Assembly: GCA_028278345.1 (NCBI GenBank)
Contig: JANQEL010000189.1
Span: 1-50,860, forward strand
Length of the DNA stretch: 50,860 nt
Reading direction: 5' to 3'
From: Myxococcota bacterium
GTDB taxonomy: Bacteria; Myxococcota_A; UBA9160; UBA4427
Under the pieces are notes generated by a model. The model did no database searches. It was not told the origin of the DNA and was given only the letters and a program-made list of their open reading frames with translations. This document shows positions 37,101 to 43,396 of the stretch, in pieces. The first letter of the stretch is position 1, and every line of letters starts with the position of its first letter. The position numbers and the translations under genes were made by a program.

Positions 37101-39143
37101 GCCGGTGCTCTCGTAGAGGGCCTCGACGGCACGCAGGGATTCGACGTGTCCGGGCTCGCGATCGATGGATGCCTCCCACCAGCGAATCGCATCGGCCTCG
37201 CGGCCCTGGCTCTGATGCGTGGCGGCGAGCTTGCGTCGGTTGGCGGCCTGACTCTCTCCGGTGAGCAGCGGGTCGAGACGCTCGAGGGGCTCGACGATGT
37301 CATCCTCGCGACCGAGCGCCTCGCGCAGGCGCACGACTTCTTCGATGACACCGCGTTCACTCGGTACCAGCTGCCACAGGCGCTCGACCCAGTGCAGGGC
37401 CTCTTCGCTGCGATCGCGCTCTTCGAGCAGCGGAACCATCTTGTCGACGAGTTCGGCGAGCCGATCTCGGTCGCTCGTCACCTCGGCTTCGCGCAGACAT
37501 ACGCGCAGCAGCGCTTCGGGCTCGCCCGTCGCGTGCACGATGCGCGTGACGCCGTTCAGCGCGGGTTCGCAATCGGGATCGAACTCGATGGCCGCTTCGT
37601 AGGCCTCGATCGCGCCATCGCGATCGTCGAAGTGGTTCTCGAGTACGTCTCCCAATGCCGCGTAGAAGTGCGCGCGCTTCGCCGGGGCGCCCTGGCTCGT
37701 GGCGGTCTCGAGCATGCTGCGCAGGGCACTCCAATCCTCGCGCTTTCGATAGAGCGCTTCGAGGTGAGCGGCGACGCCCTGAAGTCGCGGATCGATCTCG
37801 AAAGCACGCGCGAAGTTCGTCGTCGCCGTGTCCGCATCATCGAGGTCTTCGAGGTGGATGCGGCCGATCTCCGCGCGCAGTTCGGCTTCGGCCTGGGGTT
37901 CGACGTTCGCCATCGTCGCCCGCTGCTCGAGGATCTCGACGAGTTCCTCGGTGCGACCGAGGCGCGCCAGTCCATCGCTCAGGGTCTCGGCGACCAATGC
38001 GTCGTCGGGCGCCTTCTCGCGGGCACGCAGCAGAAGCTCGACGGCCTTCTCTTCCTGGCCGGCCTCGGAATGCAGGTCGGCGGCTTCGAGTAGCGTGCTG
38101 GTCGGGGTCTTGTCGCCGCGCAGCTGGATCACGCGCGAGAGCGTTCGCGAGAGCGAGTCGCCATTGCCGGTTCGGCGCTCGAGTTCGGCGATGGCTTCGA
38201 AGACCGTGACGTCGTCGTCCACCATCTCGAGAGCGCGGTCGAACCACATGCGCGCCGACTGGATGTCGTCGAGGCGTTCGAGGGCGATCATGCCGGCTTC
38301 GACGGAGATCGCGGCGCGCCTTCGAGCGCCCGAGGCGATGTCGAAGCGACGGTCGTTCAGGTGTGTCACCAGATGCCAGTCCTCGCGAGCGGCGGCGATG
38401 ACGAGCAGTGCTTCGATGGCAGCTGCACAGCGCGGATCGTCTTCGAGGGCCTGTTCGAAGCACGTCACCGCGCGATCGGCCTGATCGAGTTGGCCCCGTA
38501 GAATCGTGCCGAGGGCCACCATCACCGGCGAGCGATCGGGGCCCCGCATCCGTCCCGTGAGTCGTTCCAACGCGGCGGCCGCGCGCTCGTGGTGACCCAA
38601 TCCGGTGTAGACGTTGGCGAGGCCCTTGAGGGCTTCGACGTGATCCGGCACGCGTTCCAACGCAGCCTGGAACTGCGTGAGCGCTTCGGTCGGGTCGTTC
38701 AGCTTGCCCGCCCACACCTTGCCGAGTTCGGCGTGGAAGTTGGCCTGCTCGTGGGGCTCCATCGGGAGGGCGCCTTCCATCTCGGCGATCTGCAGCACCA
38801 TGTCCCACTGTTCGCGGCGCGTGTATATCGCGCGAAGCTGTCGCAGGGCGGGGCGATAGCTGGGGTCGATCTTGGCGACCTTCCAGTAGTTCTCGATCGC
38901 CCGATCGATCGCGAGGCAGCGCTCTTCGCAGAGCTGCGCGAGGCGAAAGAGAATCGGGACCGCGCGGCTCTTGTCCTCCTGGAACTCGGGGGCGGTGAGC
39001 CTGCGCTCGTAGAGCGTCGCGAGGTCGTTCCAACGCCCCGCCATGAAGTAGTGCTCTTCGAGGGTGGCGAACGCCTGCGCGTTCGAGGGATCGTTTTCGA
39101 AGATCGCCTTGCTTTCTTCCGCGTTACCCGTCACGCCGCGCAC
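31200..39143 (-). CDS. Giant tetratricopeptide-repeat protein (2647 aa)
   Basis: At 2647 residues this is the largest product in the window. Almost all of it is TPR-type helical hairpin sequence with a period of about 35-37 residues (typical unit: LEALYRKREDWSALRSML), which by length allows around 70 repeats. It is rich in Glu, Asp, Ala, Leu and Arg and very acidic overall. There is no signal peptide or TM segment, so it is probably cytoplasmic. The last 200-250 residues, from about LGTATPEELEAAP onwards, lose the clear repeat and may form a separate domain. Giant TPR proteins of this kind are known in deltaproteobacteria, mostly without assigned function. The GTG at 39143 has AGGGAG close by; a second GTG three codons on is possible. 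A PilZ gene follows. Confidence 0.88.
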   Translation of the reverse strand: MRGVTGNAEESKAIFENDPSNAQAFATLEEHYFMAGRWNDLATLYERRLTAPEFQEDKSRAVPILFRLAQLCEERCLAIDRAIENYWKVAKIDPSYRPALRQLRAIYTRREQWDMVLQIAEMEGALPMEPHEQANFHAELGKVWAGKLNDPTEALTQFQAALERVPDHVEALKGLANVYTGLGHHERAAAALERLTGRMRGPDRSPVMVALGTILRGQLDQADRAVTCFEQALEDDPRCAAAIEALLVIAAAREDWHLVTHLNDRRFDIASGARRRAAISVEAGMIALERLDDIQSARMWFDRALEMVDDDVTVFEAIAELERRTGNGDSLSRTLSRVIQLRGDKTPTSTLLEAADLHSEAGQEEKAVELLLRAREKAPDDALVAETLSDGLARLGRTEELVEILEQRATMANVEPQAEAELRAEIGRIHLEDLDDADTATTNFARAFEIDPRLQGVAAHLEALYRKREDWSALRSMLETATSQGAPAKRAHFYAALGDVLENHFDDRDGAIEAYEAAIEFDPDCEPALNGVTRIVHATGEPEALLRVCLREAEVTSDRDRLAELVDKMVPLLEERDRSEEALHWVERLWQLVPSERGVIEEVVRLREALGREDDIVEPLERLDPLLTGESQAANRRKLAATHQSQGREADAIRWWEASIDREPGHVESLRAVEALYESTGDLEAGARTIRRLADALPEDEQIPELQRLATMLVDRLADVDGAIVVLWRLVKVRQDIRPDGVVEQLEELLQRAGRFEELAQRWLERRRDLEDECAEARELDLKRARLYLDDLGQFDRAAELFQMLRSRDEDDPEALEGLERALRLGNDADGLVELLRELAVRASSPRERAEIEFERASLLEESLGAFDEAGELLSELASNSELGEIAARAGDRLEQLYERSGEWDALRERLASRLGDADDETRLALHEELAHLCRDRLNDRNGCIAHLEAAGELAPERETIWHTLSLLYSEQGRTEDQLRVIERELDLDVDRERETMLHALAARLACDLPGRDESCSGHYERLLELEPGHPEASEYLIAYYEREDRPADIVRLLTARLESALEQPADDPARTSNVLSLRLRISGLQTERLEDDEAAAETLAPAIDEVGPRGEVARPLADLYHRLSRSNALIDLCRRTAAACEVAEERASWNLELADHLRRTGDSEEAVTAYQQVCDDRPEDRAAQKALLELHRELDHAEELATCLERELARTSERAALPLRLELATLLETRLDRERDALAAFDSILAEDARHPEAYLHCLAIARRLEDWERTRSLLDHGLERATAPHDRAAMLEQLGDLEAGPLDDVQAALTHFREALSLDPTRSSVRERLIEILASLGRHQELLDCLFLEAQQQRGEERCAIYERAAEIARNEISADAALSWLERLHAERPDDADTLRRIADVHRQAGRPEALLRTLEAQLELDPDDATRHALHCDMAGVLERDLAAPGRAALALEAAYAIDASDANVLADLDRLYDALGRHAERAQIIEERISNAGTSENLLPILHRGAARLWQEHLGQPHTAVRHLLHSLALGDQGDDDYLDLLRRLQDGLHACGRLDGWARAAESELAWLAARADRDQEARRIELHFDLAERYDHELARPGRALGHLLSLIDDWPGEPLTDAQIDRAETALLGHLRAEQNHVELERRLVTRLERLGGSADDWLERARLEHEHLYLPSAARAAYREVLERDDQSLEAIHGLRATAEALGDWPGVAESIDRELGLEDAPEEAEACRLLRELGQISRERLDDEEGPARAAAAYRALLERIPEDRESIHALQEIAEAGEDWIEAIARYEQEVDRLGEGNDDRRHEIWLRVAEIARDRTGDRSRAIEAFASADAIRELSQERTREWADLYREAEDWTPFSEVFARWCDAPNSQAGCSDLLELSEVFEKLERPDAATERAELAIEADPDRAAAYERAARLREQQGDPARAADHYAAAAERCDAKQAVEHLLAATRLVCDDDPERSAELLRRALDHDASCAEAHARLAIACEIIDAHNEGQGAAGRALDLCAGEGSLPQGLLLEAAAAGARAAMALEEREAATRLWSAVRELDAHHGEALASLGDLFYESRDLARAREALEAHHAIGGTGERESNVHARELAIIAEAYEAEEEFERALGVFDAALEADPTLDIAHAGVVRIREAEDDKSHALRALERWIEVQTDDAERSDALVRAAHIDRDAERGEAAIERLRKASEANPANASAWTLLAALLQEGDEHDAALEAATSGLAVIDEADRESISTLAFVRATTLERGGEFGDAITAYAQAVENDATLAEAVLGQARLLRNRGDWQQASEALESFLSAHPQPSEPTLAQVAYERGQLLAGPLEDVEEAIRCYERAVELDPDFIRAVEPLANLLSYLPERWDEAVRQHATLLREDPARDNSIRALAKIAEGRSDRAACAEAQTILRALGTATPEELEAAPERLALPTAGSPQLADGHDERVRRLILATADELCDALAAQQDPTASPDRSNMPQGEAAFLTTLESIEAELSFASINRVPLEALTQAVRQLGALAWDTKADGVDTLVAQQLEGAIGRWARRKLRKGLEGTTPLDLENLDWDAWRASLRGVAASIALDRQNGDLRSALLALSADPRDADAEGLAPDVDIRDRVRHDDLASGLLAHVAQTLCNKLSPQ

Positions 39144-39419
39144 ATCTCCCTGGGACTGGCCGGATCGACCCCTTTTGCGCGGTCGATCTCAAGGGTTGCC
39201 CGGAGGCCGTATCGACGCGGGAGGCGGCCGTCTTGATCGGCAATTGCCGGTTGCTGAAATCCCGGTCTGATGGTTTTTCGGGAGGCGTTCGGATGGGTGG
39301 AAAACAACGCGGATCGAGGACGAGATTCACCGAAATCCGCGGCTTACGTGGGAAACCCCTTCGTGGTAAACCTCGCCCGCGCAGGGTCCCCGACGCGGGC
39401 CCGCACGAGGAAGAGACGC
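39144..39419. other. Divergent region between the giant TPR gene and pyrK
   Basis: About 275 bases. An open frame runs through part of it in the pyrK frame, but it encodes no PyrK-like sequence. It holds a perfect palindrome at 39238-39249 and a pair of similar stretches near 39348-39374 (GTGGGAAACC and GTGGTAAACC). I see no clear promoter. Confidence 0.5.
39238..39249. promoter_or_regulatory. Perfect 12-bp palindrome, possible operator
   Basis: CGGCAATTGCCG is a perfect inverted repeat lying between the divergently transcribed giant TPR gene and pyrK. Its position fits an operator, but a 12-bp palindrome can occur by chance and no regulator is identified. Confidence 0.25.
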
Positions 39420-40271
39420 TTGCCCCGACCCCCTACCGCCCCCGCCGACGGCGCCCGAACGGGCGACCCGATTCGCGCCCGGGCCCAGGTCGTCTCCAAC
39501 GTCGCGGAAGGCGCGGCGAACCACCGGATCGAGCTGCGGGTCGACAGCTGGCCCGCCTGGCAGCCGGGCCAGTTCGTCATGCTCGCTCCCGGTGCGGAGA
39601 GCGCGGCGCCCCGGCACGACCCCCTGCTGCCCCGGCCGATGGCGATCTACTCGACCGAAACCAAAGGAGAATTCGACCAGGTCACGATTCTCTACAAGGT
39701 CGAGGGACGCGGCACGACGCTGCTGGCGGCGGCCCAGCCGGGTGAACACGTTCGCATGGTGGGCCCCCTCGGTCAGGGCTTCGAGCTCCAGCCGGAGGGG
39801 CATCGCGCGATCCTGGTCGGCGGCGGCACCGGCACCGCCTCCCTTTATGCCCTGGCGCGCGAGGCCCTCGCGCGCGGACCCGTCAGCGTGATCCTCGGTG
39901 CGCGACGGGCCGATCTCGTGATGGCCGAGCGCGATTTCGAAAAGCTCGGCGTCGACCTCGTGATCGCCACCGAAGACGGCAGCCGCGGAACGAAGGGTCT
40001 CGTTACCGACGTGCTGGGTCCGCGCCTCGCCGACAGCGATGAAGCGAAGATCGTCTACGCCTGTGGACCGACCCCGATGATGCGGGCCTGCCACGCGCTC
40101 ACCGCCGAAGCCGGCGTGCCCTGTCGCGTGGCCCTCGAAAACCGCATGGCCTGTGGCTTCGGGGCCTGCCTCGGTTGTGCGGTGCCGATGGCCGAAGGCG
40201 GCTTCACCCTGGTGTGCAATCGCGGCCCGGTCTACGACGCCGACACCCTCGCCTGGGAGGGCATCCCGTGA
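39420..40271 (+). CDS. pyrK: Dihydroorotate dehydrogenase electron transfer subunit PyrK
   Basis: The 283-residue flavin/iron-sulfur subunit passes electrons from PyrD to NAD+. Seen are the FAD-binding PRPMAIYS, the NAD-binding VGGGTGTASLYAL, YACGPTPMM, and the C-terminal [2Fe-2S] cluster in ACGFGACLGC with the fourth Cys in TLVCNRG. The start is a TTG at 39420: GAGGAAG lies six bases upstream and the product then begins a short way ahead of the first strand. The longer frame to 39270 has no support. The stop overlaps the pyrD GTG start by four bases, so the two subunits are translated together. Confidence 0.92.
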   Translation: MPRPPTAPADGARTGDPIRARAQVVSNVAEGAANHRIELRVDSWPAWQPGQFVMLAPGAESAAPRHDPLLPRPMAIYSTETKGEFDQVTILYKVEGRGTTLLAAAQPGEHVRMVGPLGQGFELQPEGHRAILVGGGTGTASLYALAREALARGPVSVILGARRADLVMAERDFEKLGVDLVIATEDGSRGTKGLVTDVLGPRLADSDEAKIVYACGPTPMMRACHALTAEAGVPCRVALENRMACGFGACLGCAVPMAEGGFTLVCNRGPVYDADTLAWEGIP

Positions 40272-41191
40272 GCGCGGCCGCCGTCGACACGCGCACGAAC
40301 CTCGCCGGAATCGAGCTGCGAAATCCAGTGCTTACGGCTTCGGGGACCTTCGGCTACGGCACCGAGTTCAAGGCCTTCATGGACCTGCGCCGCATCGGCG
40401 GTTTCGTGGCCAAGAGCCTGACCCTCGAGCCCCGCTTCGGCAATCCGCCCCCCCGCATCGCCGAGGTGCGGGCGGGCATGCTGAACGCCATCAGTCTCGA
40501 AAACGTGGGCGTCGAGGCCTTCATCACGGAAAAGCTGCCCGAGATTCCGGAGGGTGTGCCCGTCATCGCGAGCCTGTTCGGAACCGAGATCCCGGCCTAT
40601 GCCGACGTGGCGAAGCGCCTGACCGGCGTGCCCAAGGTGGCGGGTCTCGAGGTCAACGCTTCGTGTCCCCACGTGAAGGCCGGGGGGATCGAGTTCGGCC
40701 AGAACCCGCTCGTGCTGGCCGAATTGGTCCGCACCGTGCGGGCGGCCACCGATGCACCACTGCTGGTGAAGCTCTCGCCGAACGTCACGAGCATCGCCGA
40801 GATGGCGAAGGTATGTGAGGCGGAAGGGGCCGATGGCATCAGCCTGATCAACGCGGTTCAGGCGATGGATGTCGATGTGCGAACCCGCCGTCCGCTCTTG
40901 AAGAACATCCTCGGCGGGTTTTCCGGGCCGGCGATCCTGCCCTTGGCTTTGAGAATGGTCTACCAGGCGGCCCAGGCGGTGAAGCTCCCGGTCTGCGGAA
41001 TCGGCGGGATCACCGACGCCGAAGACGCCATCAAGTTCCTGCTCTGCGGGGCGACCGCGATCCAGGTGGGGACGGCGAACTACACCAATCCGATGGCTGC
41101 GGCCGAAATCGCCGACGGCATCGAGGCGTATGCGCGGGAGCACGGCTACGCCACCACGGCAGAGCTCACAGGCGCATTGGAAACCGCCTGA
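40268..41191 (+). CDS. pyrD: Dihydroorotate dehydrogenase, class 1B catalytic subunit
   Basis: The 307-residue FMN enzyme oxidises dihydroorotate to orotate in pyrimidine synthesis. The class 1 catalytic Cys133 is in VNASCPHVKAGG. Other family segments include ASGTFGYG, KSLTLEPRFGNPPPR, LKNILGGFSGPAI and GIGGITDAEDAIKFL. Pairing with pyrK places it in class 1B, using NAD+ as acceptor. The GTG at 40268 overlaps the pyrK stop and follows GGGAGGG. The rimP leader with a terminator hairpin lies downstream. Confidence 0.95.
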   Translation: MSAAAVDTRTNLAGIELRNPVLTASGTFGYGTEFKAFMDLRRIGGFVAKSLTLEPRFGNPPPRIAEVRAGMLNAISLENVGVEAFITEKLPEIPEGVPVIASLFGTEIPAYADVAKRLTGVPKVAGLEVNASCPHVKAGGIEFGQNPLVLAELVRTVRAATDAPLLVKLSPNVTSIAEMAKVCEAEGADGISLINAVQAMDVDVRTRRPLLKNILGGFSGPAILPLALRMVYQAAQAVKLPVCGIGGITDAEDAIKFLLCGATAIQVGTANYTNPMAAAEIADGIEAYAREHGYATTAELTGALETA

Positions 41192-41206
41192 GAGGCCCCT
41201 CTTCGA

Positions 41207-41235
41207 TTGCCACGCGGTGGACTTTCCATTAAGCT
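41207..41235 (+). promoter_or_regulatory. Possible promoter ahead of rimP-nusA
   Basis: TTGCCA at 41207-41212 (five of six matches to TTGACA) and TAAGCT at 41230-41235 are 17 bp apart, just after the pyrD stop. The -10 is poor. Its place upstream of the leader hairpin would make sense for an attenuated rimP-nusA transcript, but this is only a pattern match. Confidence 0.3.
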
Positions 41236-41329
41236 CCGCGGGCTTACGAGGCTTCCGGTCATGCGCGCTGCGTTTGGCGCAACCGGCGACCCCGTGAGTG
41301 AGCAAGTGCGAGTGTCGAGCAAGGCCGTG

Positions 41330-41356
41330 AAAGTGGACCCTCGTCCGCTTTTTTTT
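41330..41356 (+). terminator. Intrinsic terminator / possible attenuator in the rimP leader
   Basis: A 9-bp stem (41330-41338 with 41343-41351, one G-U pair, loop CCTC) runs directly into a run of eight T at 41349-41356. This is the most canonical intrinsic terminator in the window. It lies 139 bases after pyrD and 86 bases before rimP. It could simply end the pyrKD transcript. It could also attenuate the rimP-nusA-infB operon, as is known for leader terminators upstream of nusA in E. coli. Confidence 0.85.
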
Positions 41357-41441
41357 ATGGAAGCAACCCATTCGAGCCATCCAACAGCAACCACCAAAGG
41401 AGCGAAAGCCAAAAAGCCAGTGCAAGGCGAAGGGGCCCTCG

Positions 41442-41939
41442 GTGTATCGCGACATTCCTGATGACCTCAGAAGCCTGGTCGAACCCGTGCTTCACGACCT
41501 CGGTTGTGAGCTCGTCGACGTCGTCCTGCGGCGGACCGCCAAAGACGGTCTGTTGCGCGTCGTCATCGACAACGTGAGCGGAGACGGCCGGGTCGCGATC
41601 GACAGCATCGAAGCCGCCTCGCGGGAGATCGAAGTTCAGCTCGACGCGGCCGACTACATGACGGGTCGCTATCGGCTGGAGGTTTCGTCACCCGGCCTCG
41701 ATCGGGTACTGGCTCGAGAAAAAGACTTCGCAGCCTCGGTGGGAGAGCAGGTGCAGTTGCAGACCCGCAGGGCGATCGAAGGAAGAAGGAAGTTCAAGGG
41801 AACACTGCTCGCCTTCGAGGACGAACACGCCGTCGTCGAAGTCGACGGACAACACACCTCGATCCCATTCGAGGCCATCGAAAAAGCCAACACGATCTAT
41901 CAGTTCAGCCGCGACGACTTCGCCGGCGCGCCGGACTGA
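41442..41939 (+). CDS. rimP: Ribosome maturation factor RimP
   Basis: The 165-residue protein is needed for 30S subunit maturation. Family segments include LVEPVLHDLGCELVDV near the start, LLRVVIDN, SREIEVQLD, and YRLEVSSPGLDRVL, the most conserved stretch. The C-terminal SH3-like half contains FKGTLLAFED and IPFEAIEKANTIY. It starts with GTG 41442, preceded by AAGGGG. It is the first gene of the rimP-nusA-infB cluster, which fixes its identity well. Confidence 0.95.
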   Translation: MYRDIPDDLRSLVEPVLHDLGCELVDVVLRRTAKDGLLRVVIDNVSGDGRVAIDSIEAASREIEVQLDAADYMTGRYRLEVSSPGLDRVLAREKDFAASVGEQVQLQTRRAIEGRRKFKGTLLAFEDEHAVVEVDGQHTSIPFEAIEKANTIYQFSRDDFAGAPD

Positions 41940-41960
41940 GGCAGATCGATTGGAGTTCAC

Positions 41961-43361
41961 ATGCTCGGTCAGAACCTGAAACGGGAAATCGATCAGATCG
42001 CCAAGGACAAGGGCATCGACGCGAACGAGATCATCGCCGCGCTCGAGGAGGCCATGGTCCAGGCGGCGCAGAAGCGTTATGGCGCCGAGCGCGAGTTCGA
42101 GGGTCGCTTCAACGAAGACACCGGCGAGGTGGAGATCTTCGAGTTCCGCGAGGTGGTCGAAGACGTCACCGACGACACGAGCCAGATCCTGCTGACGACG
42201 GCGAAGGCCGACTTCGATCCCGAAGCCGAAGTGGGCGACGAGATCGGTGTGAAGGTCGACACCACGGGCTTCGGCCGCATCCTCGCGCAGACCGCCAAGC
42301 AGGTGATCATCCAGCGCATCCGCGACGCCGAGCGCGACAACACCTACGACGAGTACTCCGACCGCCAGGGCGAGATCGTGAACGGTATCGTGCGCCGCTT
42401 CGAGAAGGGGTCGCTGATCATCGACCTCGGCCGCGCCGAGGCCGTGTTACCGCCCAAGGAGCAGGTGCCGCGAGAGAACTACCGCCCGGGCGATCGCGTA
42501 CGAGCCTACGTGCAGACCGTCACCAAGGCCACCAAGGGCCCGCAGATCATCCTCTCGCGCGCTTCCCTCGAGATGCTCACGAAACTCTTCGAACAGGAAG
42601 TGCCCGAGATCTACGAGAAGATCGTCACCATCGAAAGCGCAGCCCGCGAGCCCGGTGGTCGCTCGAAGATCGCCGTGTCCTCCCGCGACAACGACGTCGA
42701 TCCCGTCGGCGCCTGCGTCGGCATGAAGGGCAGCCGCGTGCAGGCGGTGGTGCAGGAGTTGCGCGGTGAGCGCATCGACATCGTTCCGTGGAGCCCCGAC
42801 GCCGCACGCTACGTGTGCAGCGCGCTCTCACCGGCCCAGGTGTCGAAGGTGATCATCGACGAAGGCGCCCAGGCGATGGACGTGATCGTTCCCGACGACC
42901 AGCTCTCGCTGGCGATCGGCCGCCGCGGCCAGAACGTTCGCCTCGCCGTCCAGCTCACGGGTTGGAAGATCGACATCAAGAGCGAAACCAAGATGAGGGA
43001 GATCGCGCGCTGGCTCGCCGAGGCCGTTTCGGTCGTCGAGGGCTGCGGTGATCCCGAAGCGGAACTCCTGCTGCAGCAGGGTGTGACGTCGCTGGAAGAT
43101 CTCGCCGAGTGCAACGACGAATTGCTCCTGCAGCTTCCGGGGATCGACGAAAGCAACGTTCCCGCGATCAAGCAGAAGGCCGCCGAACTCGTCGTTCGTC
43201 GGGACGAAGAAGAAGAGAAGGCGCGACTCGAAGCCGAAGCAGCGCAAGCAGAAGAAGAACGACTCCGCGAGGAAGCCGCGCGTGCGGCAGCCGAAGGTGG
43301 GGAAGCGGGCGAGGGCGAAGCCGCACCCGCCGAGGCACCGAGCGAAGGGGAAACCGCCTGA
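41961..43361 (+). CDS. nusA: Transcription termination/antitermination factor NusA
   Basis: The 466-residue RNA polymerase-binding factor has an N-terminal domain (from LGQNLKREIDQI), an S1 domain at about 135-200 (GEIVNGIVRRFEKGSLIIDLG), two KH domains (SRDNDVDPVGACVGMKGSRV and VPDDQLSLAIGRRGQNVRLA), and a single helix-hairpin-type segment (LEDLAECNDELLLQLPGI). The last 55 residues are an acidic Glu/Ala tail in place of the duplicated acidic repeats of E. coli NusA. ATG 41961 follows GGAG. It lies between rimP and infB as in most bacteria. Confidence 0.96.
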   Translation: MLGQNLKREIDQIAKDKGIDANEIIAALEEAMVQAAQKRYGAEREFEGRFNEDTGEVEIFEFREVVEDVTDDTSQILLTTAKADFDPEAEVGDEIGVKVDTTGFGRILAQTAKQVIIQRIRDAERDNTYDEYSDRQGEIVNGIVRRFEKGSLIIDLGRAEAVLPPKEQVPRENYRPGDRVRAYVQTVTKATKGPQIILSRASLEMLTKLFEQEVPEIYEKIVTIESAAREPGGRSKIAVSSRDNDVDPVGACVGMKGSRVQAVVQELRGERIDIVPWSPDAARYVCSALSPAQVSKVIIDEGAQAMDVIVPDDQLSLAIGRRGQNVRLAVQLTGWKIDIKSETKMREIARWLAEAVSVVEGCGDPEAELLLQQGVTSLEDLAECNDELLLQLPGIDESNVPAIKQKAAELVVRRDEEEEKARLEAEAAQAEEERLREEAARAAAEGGEAGEGEAAPAEAPSEGETA

Positions 43362-43396
43362 AGCATTCGGGCGGGAACACGGGCGACGCATAACGC

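Noticed and set aside
34929..38093. 1054-codon plus-strand frame
   Set aside because: Shadow of the giant TPR gene; its Phe/Val/Gly-rich sequence mirrors the TPR codons and shows no independent start signal or domain.
39270..39419. Longer PyrK start at 39270
   Set aside because: The extra 50 residues are low-complexity and unlike PyrK, while TTG 39420 has a strong ribosome-binding site at the right distance.
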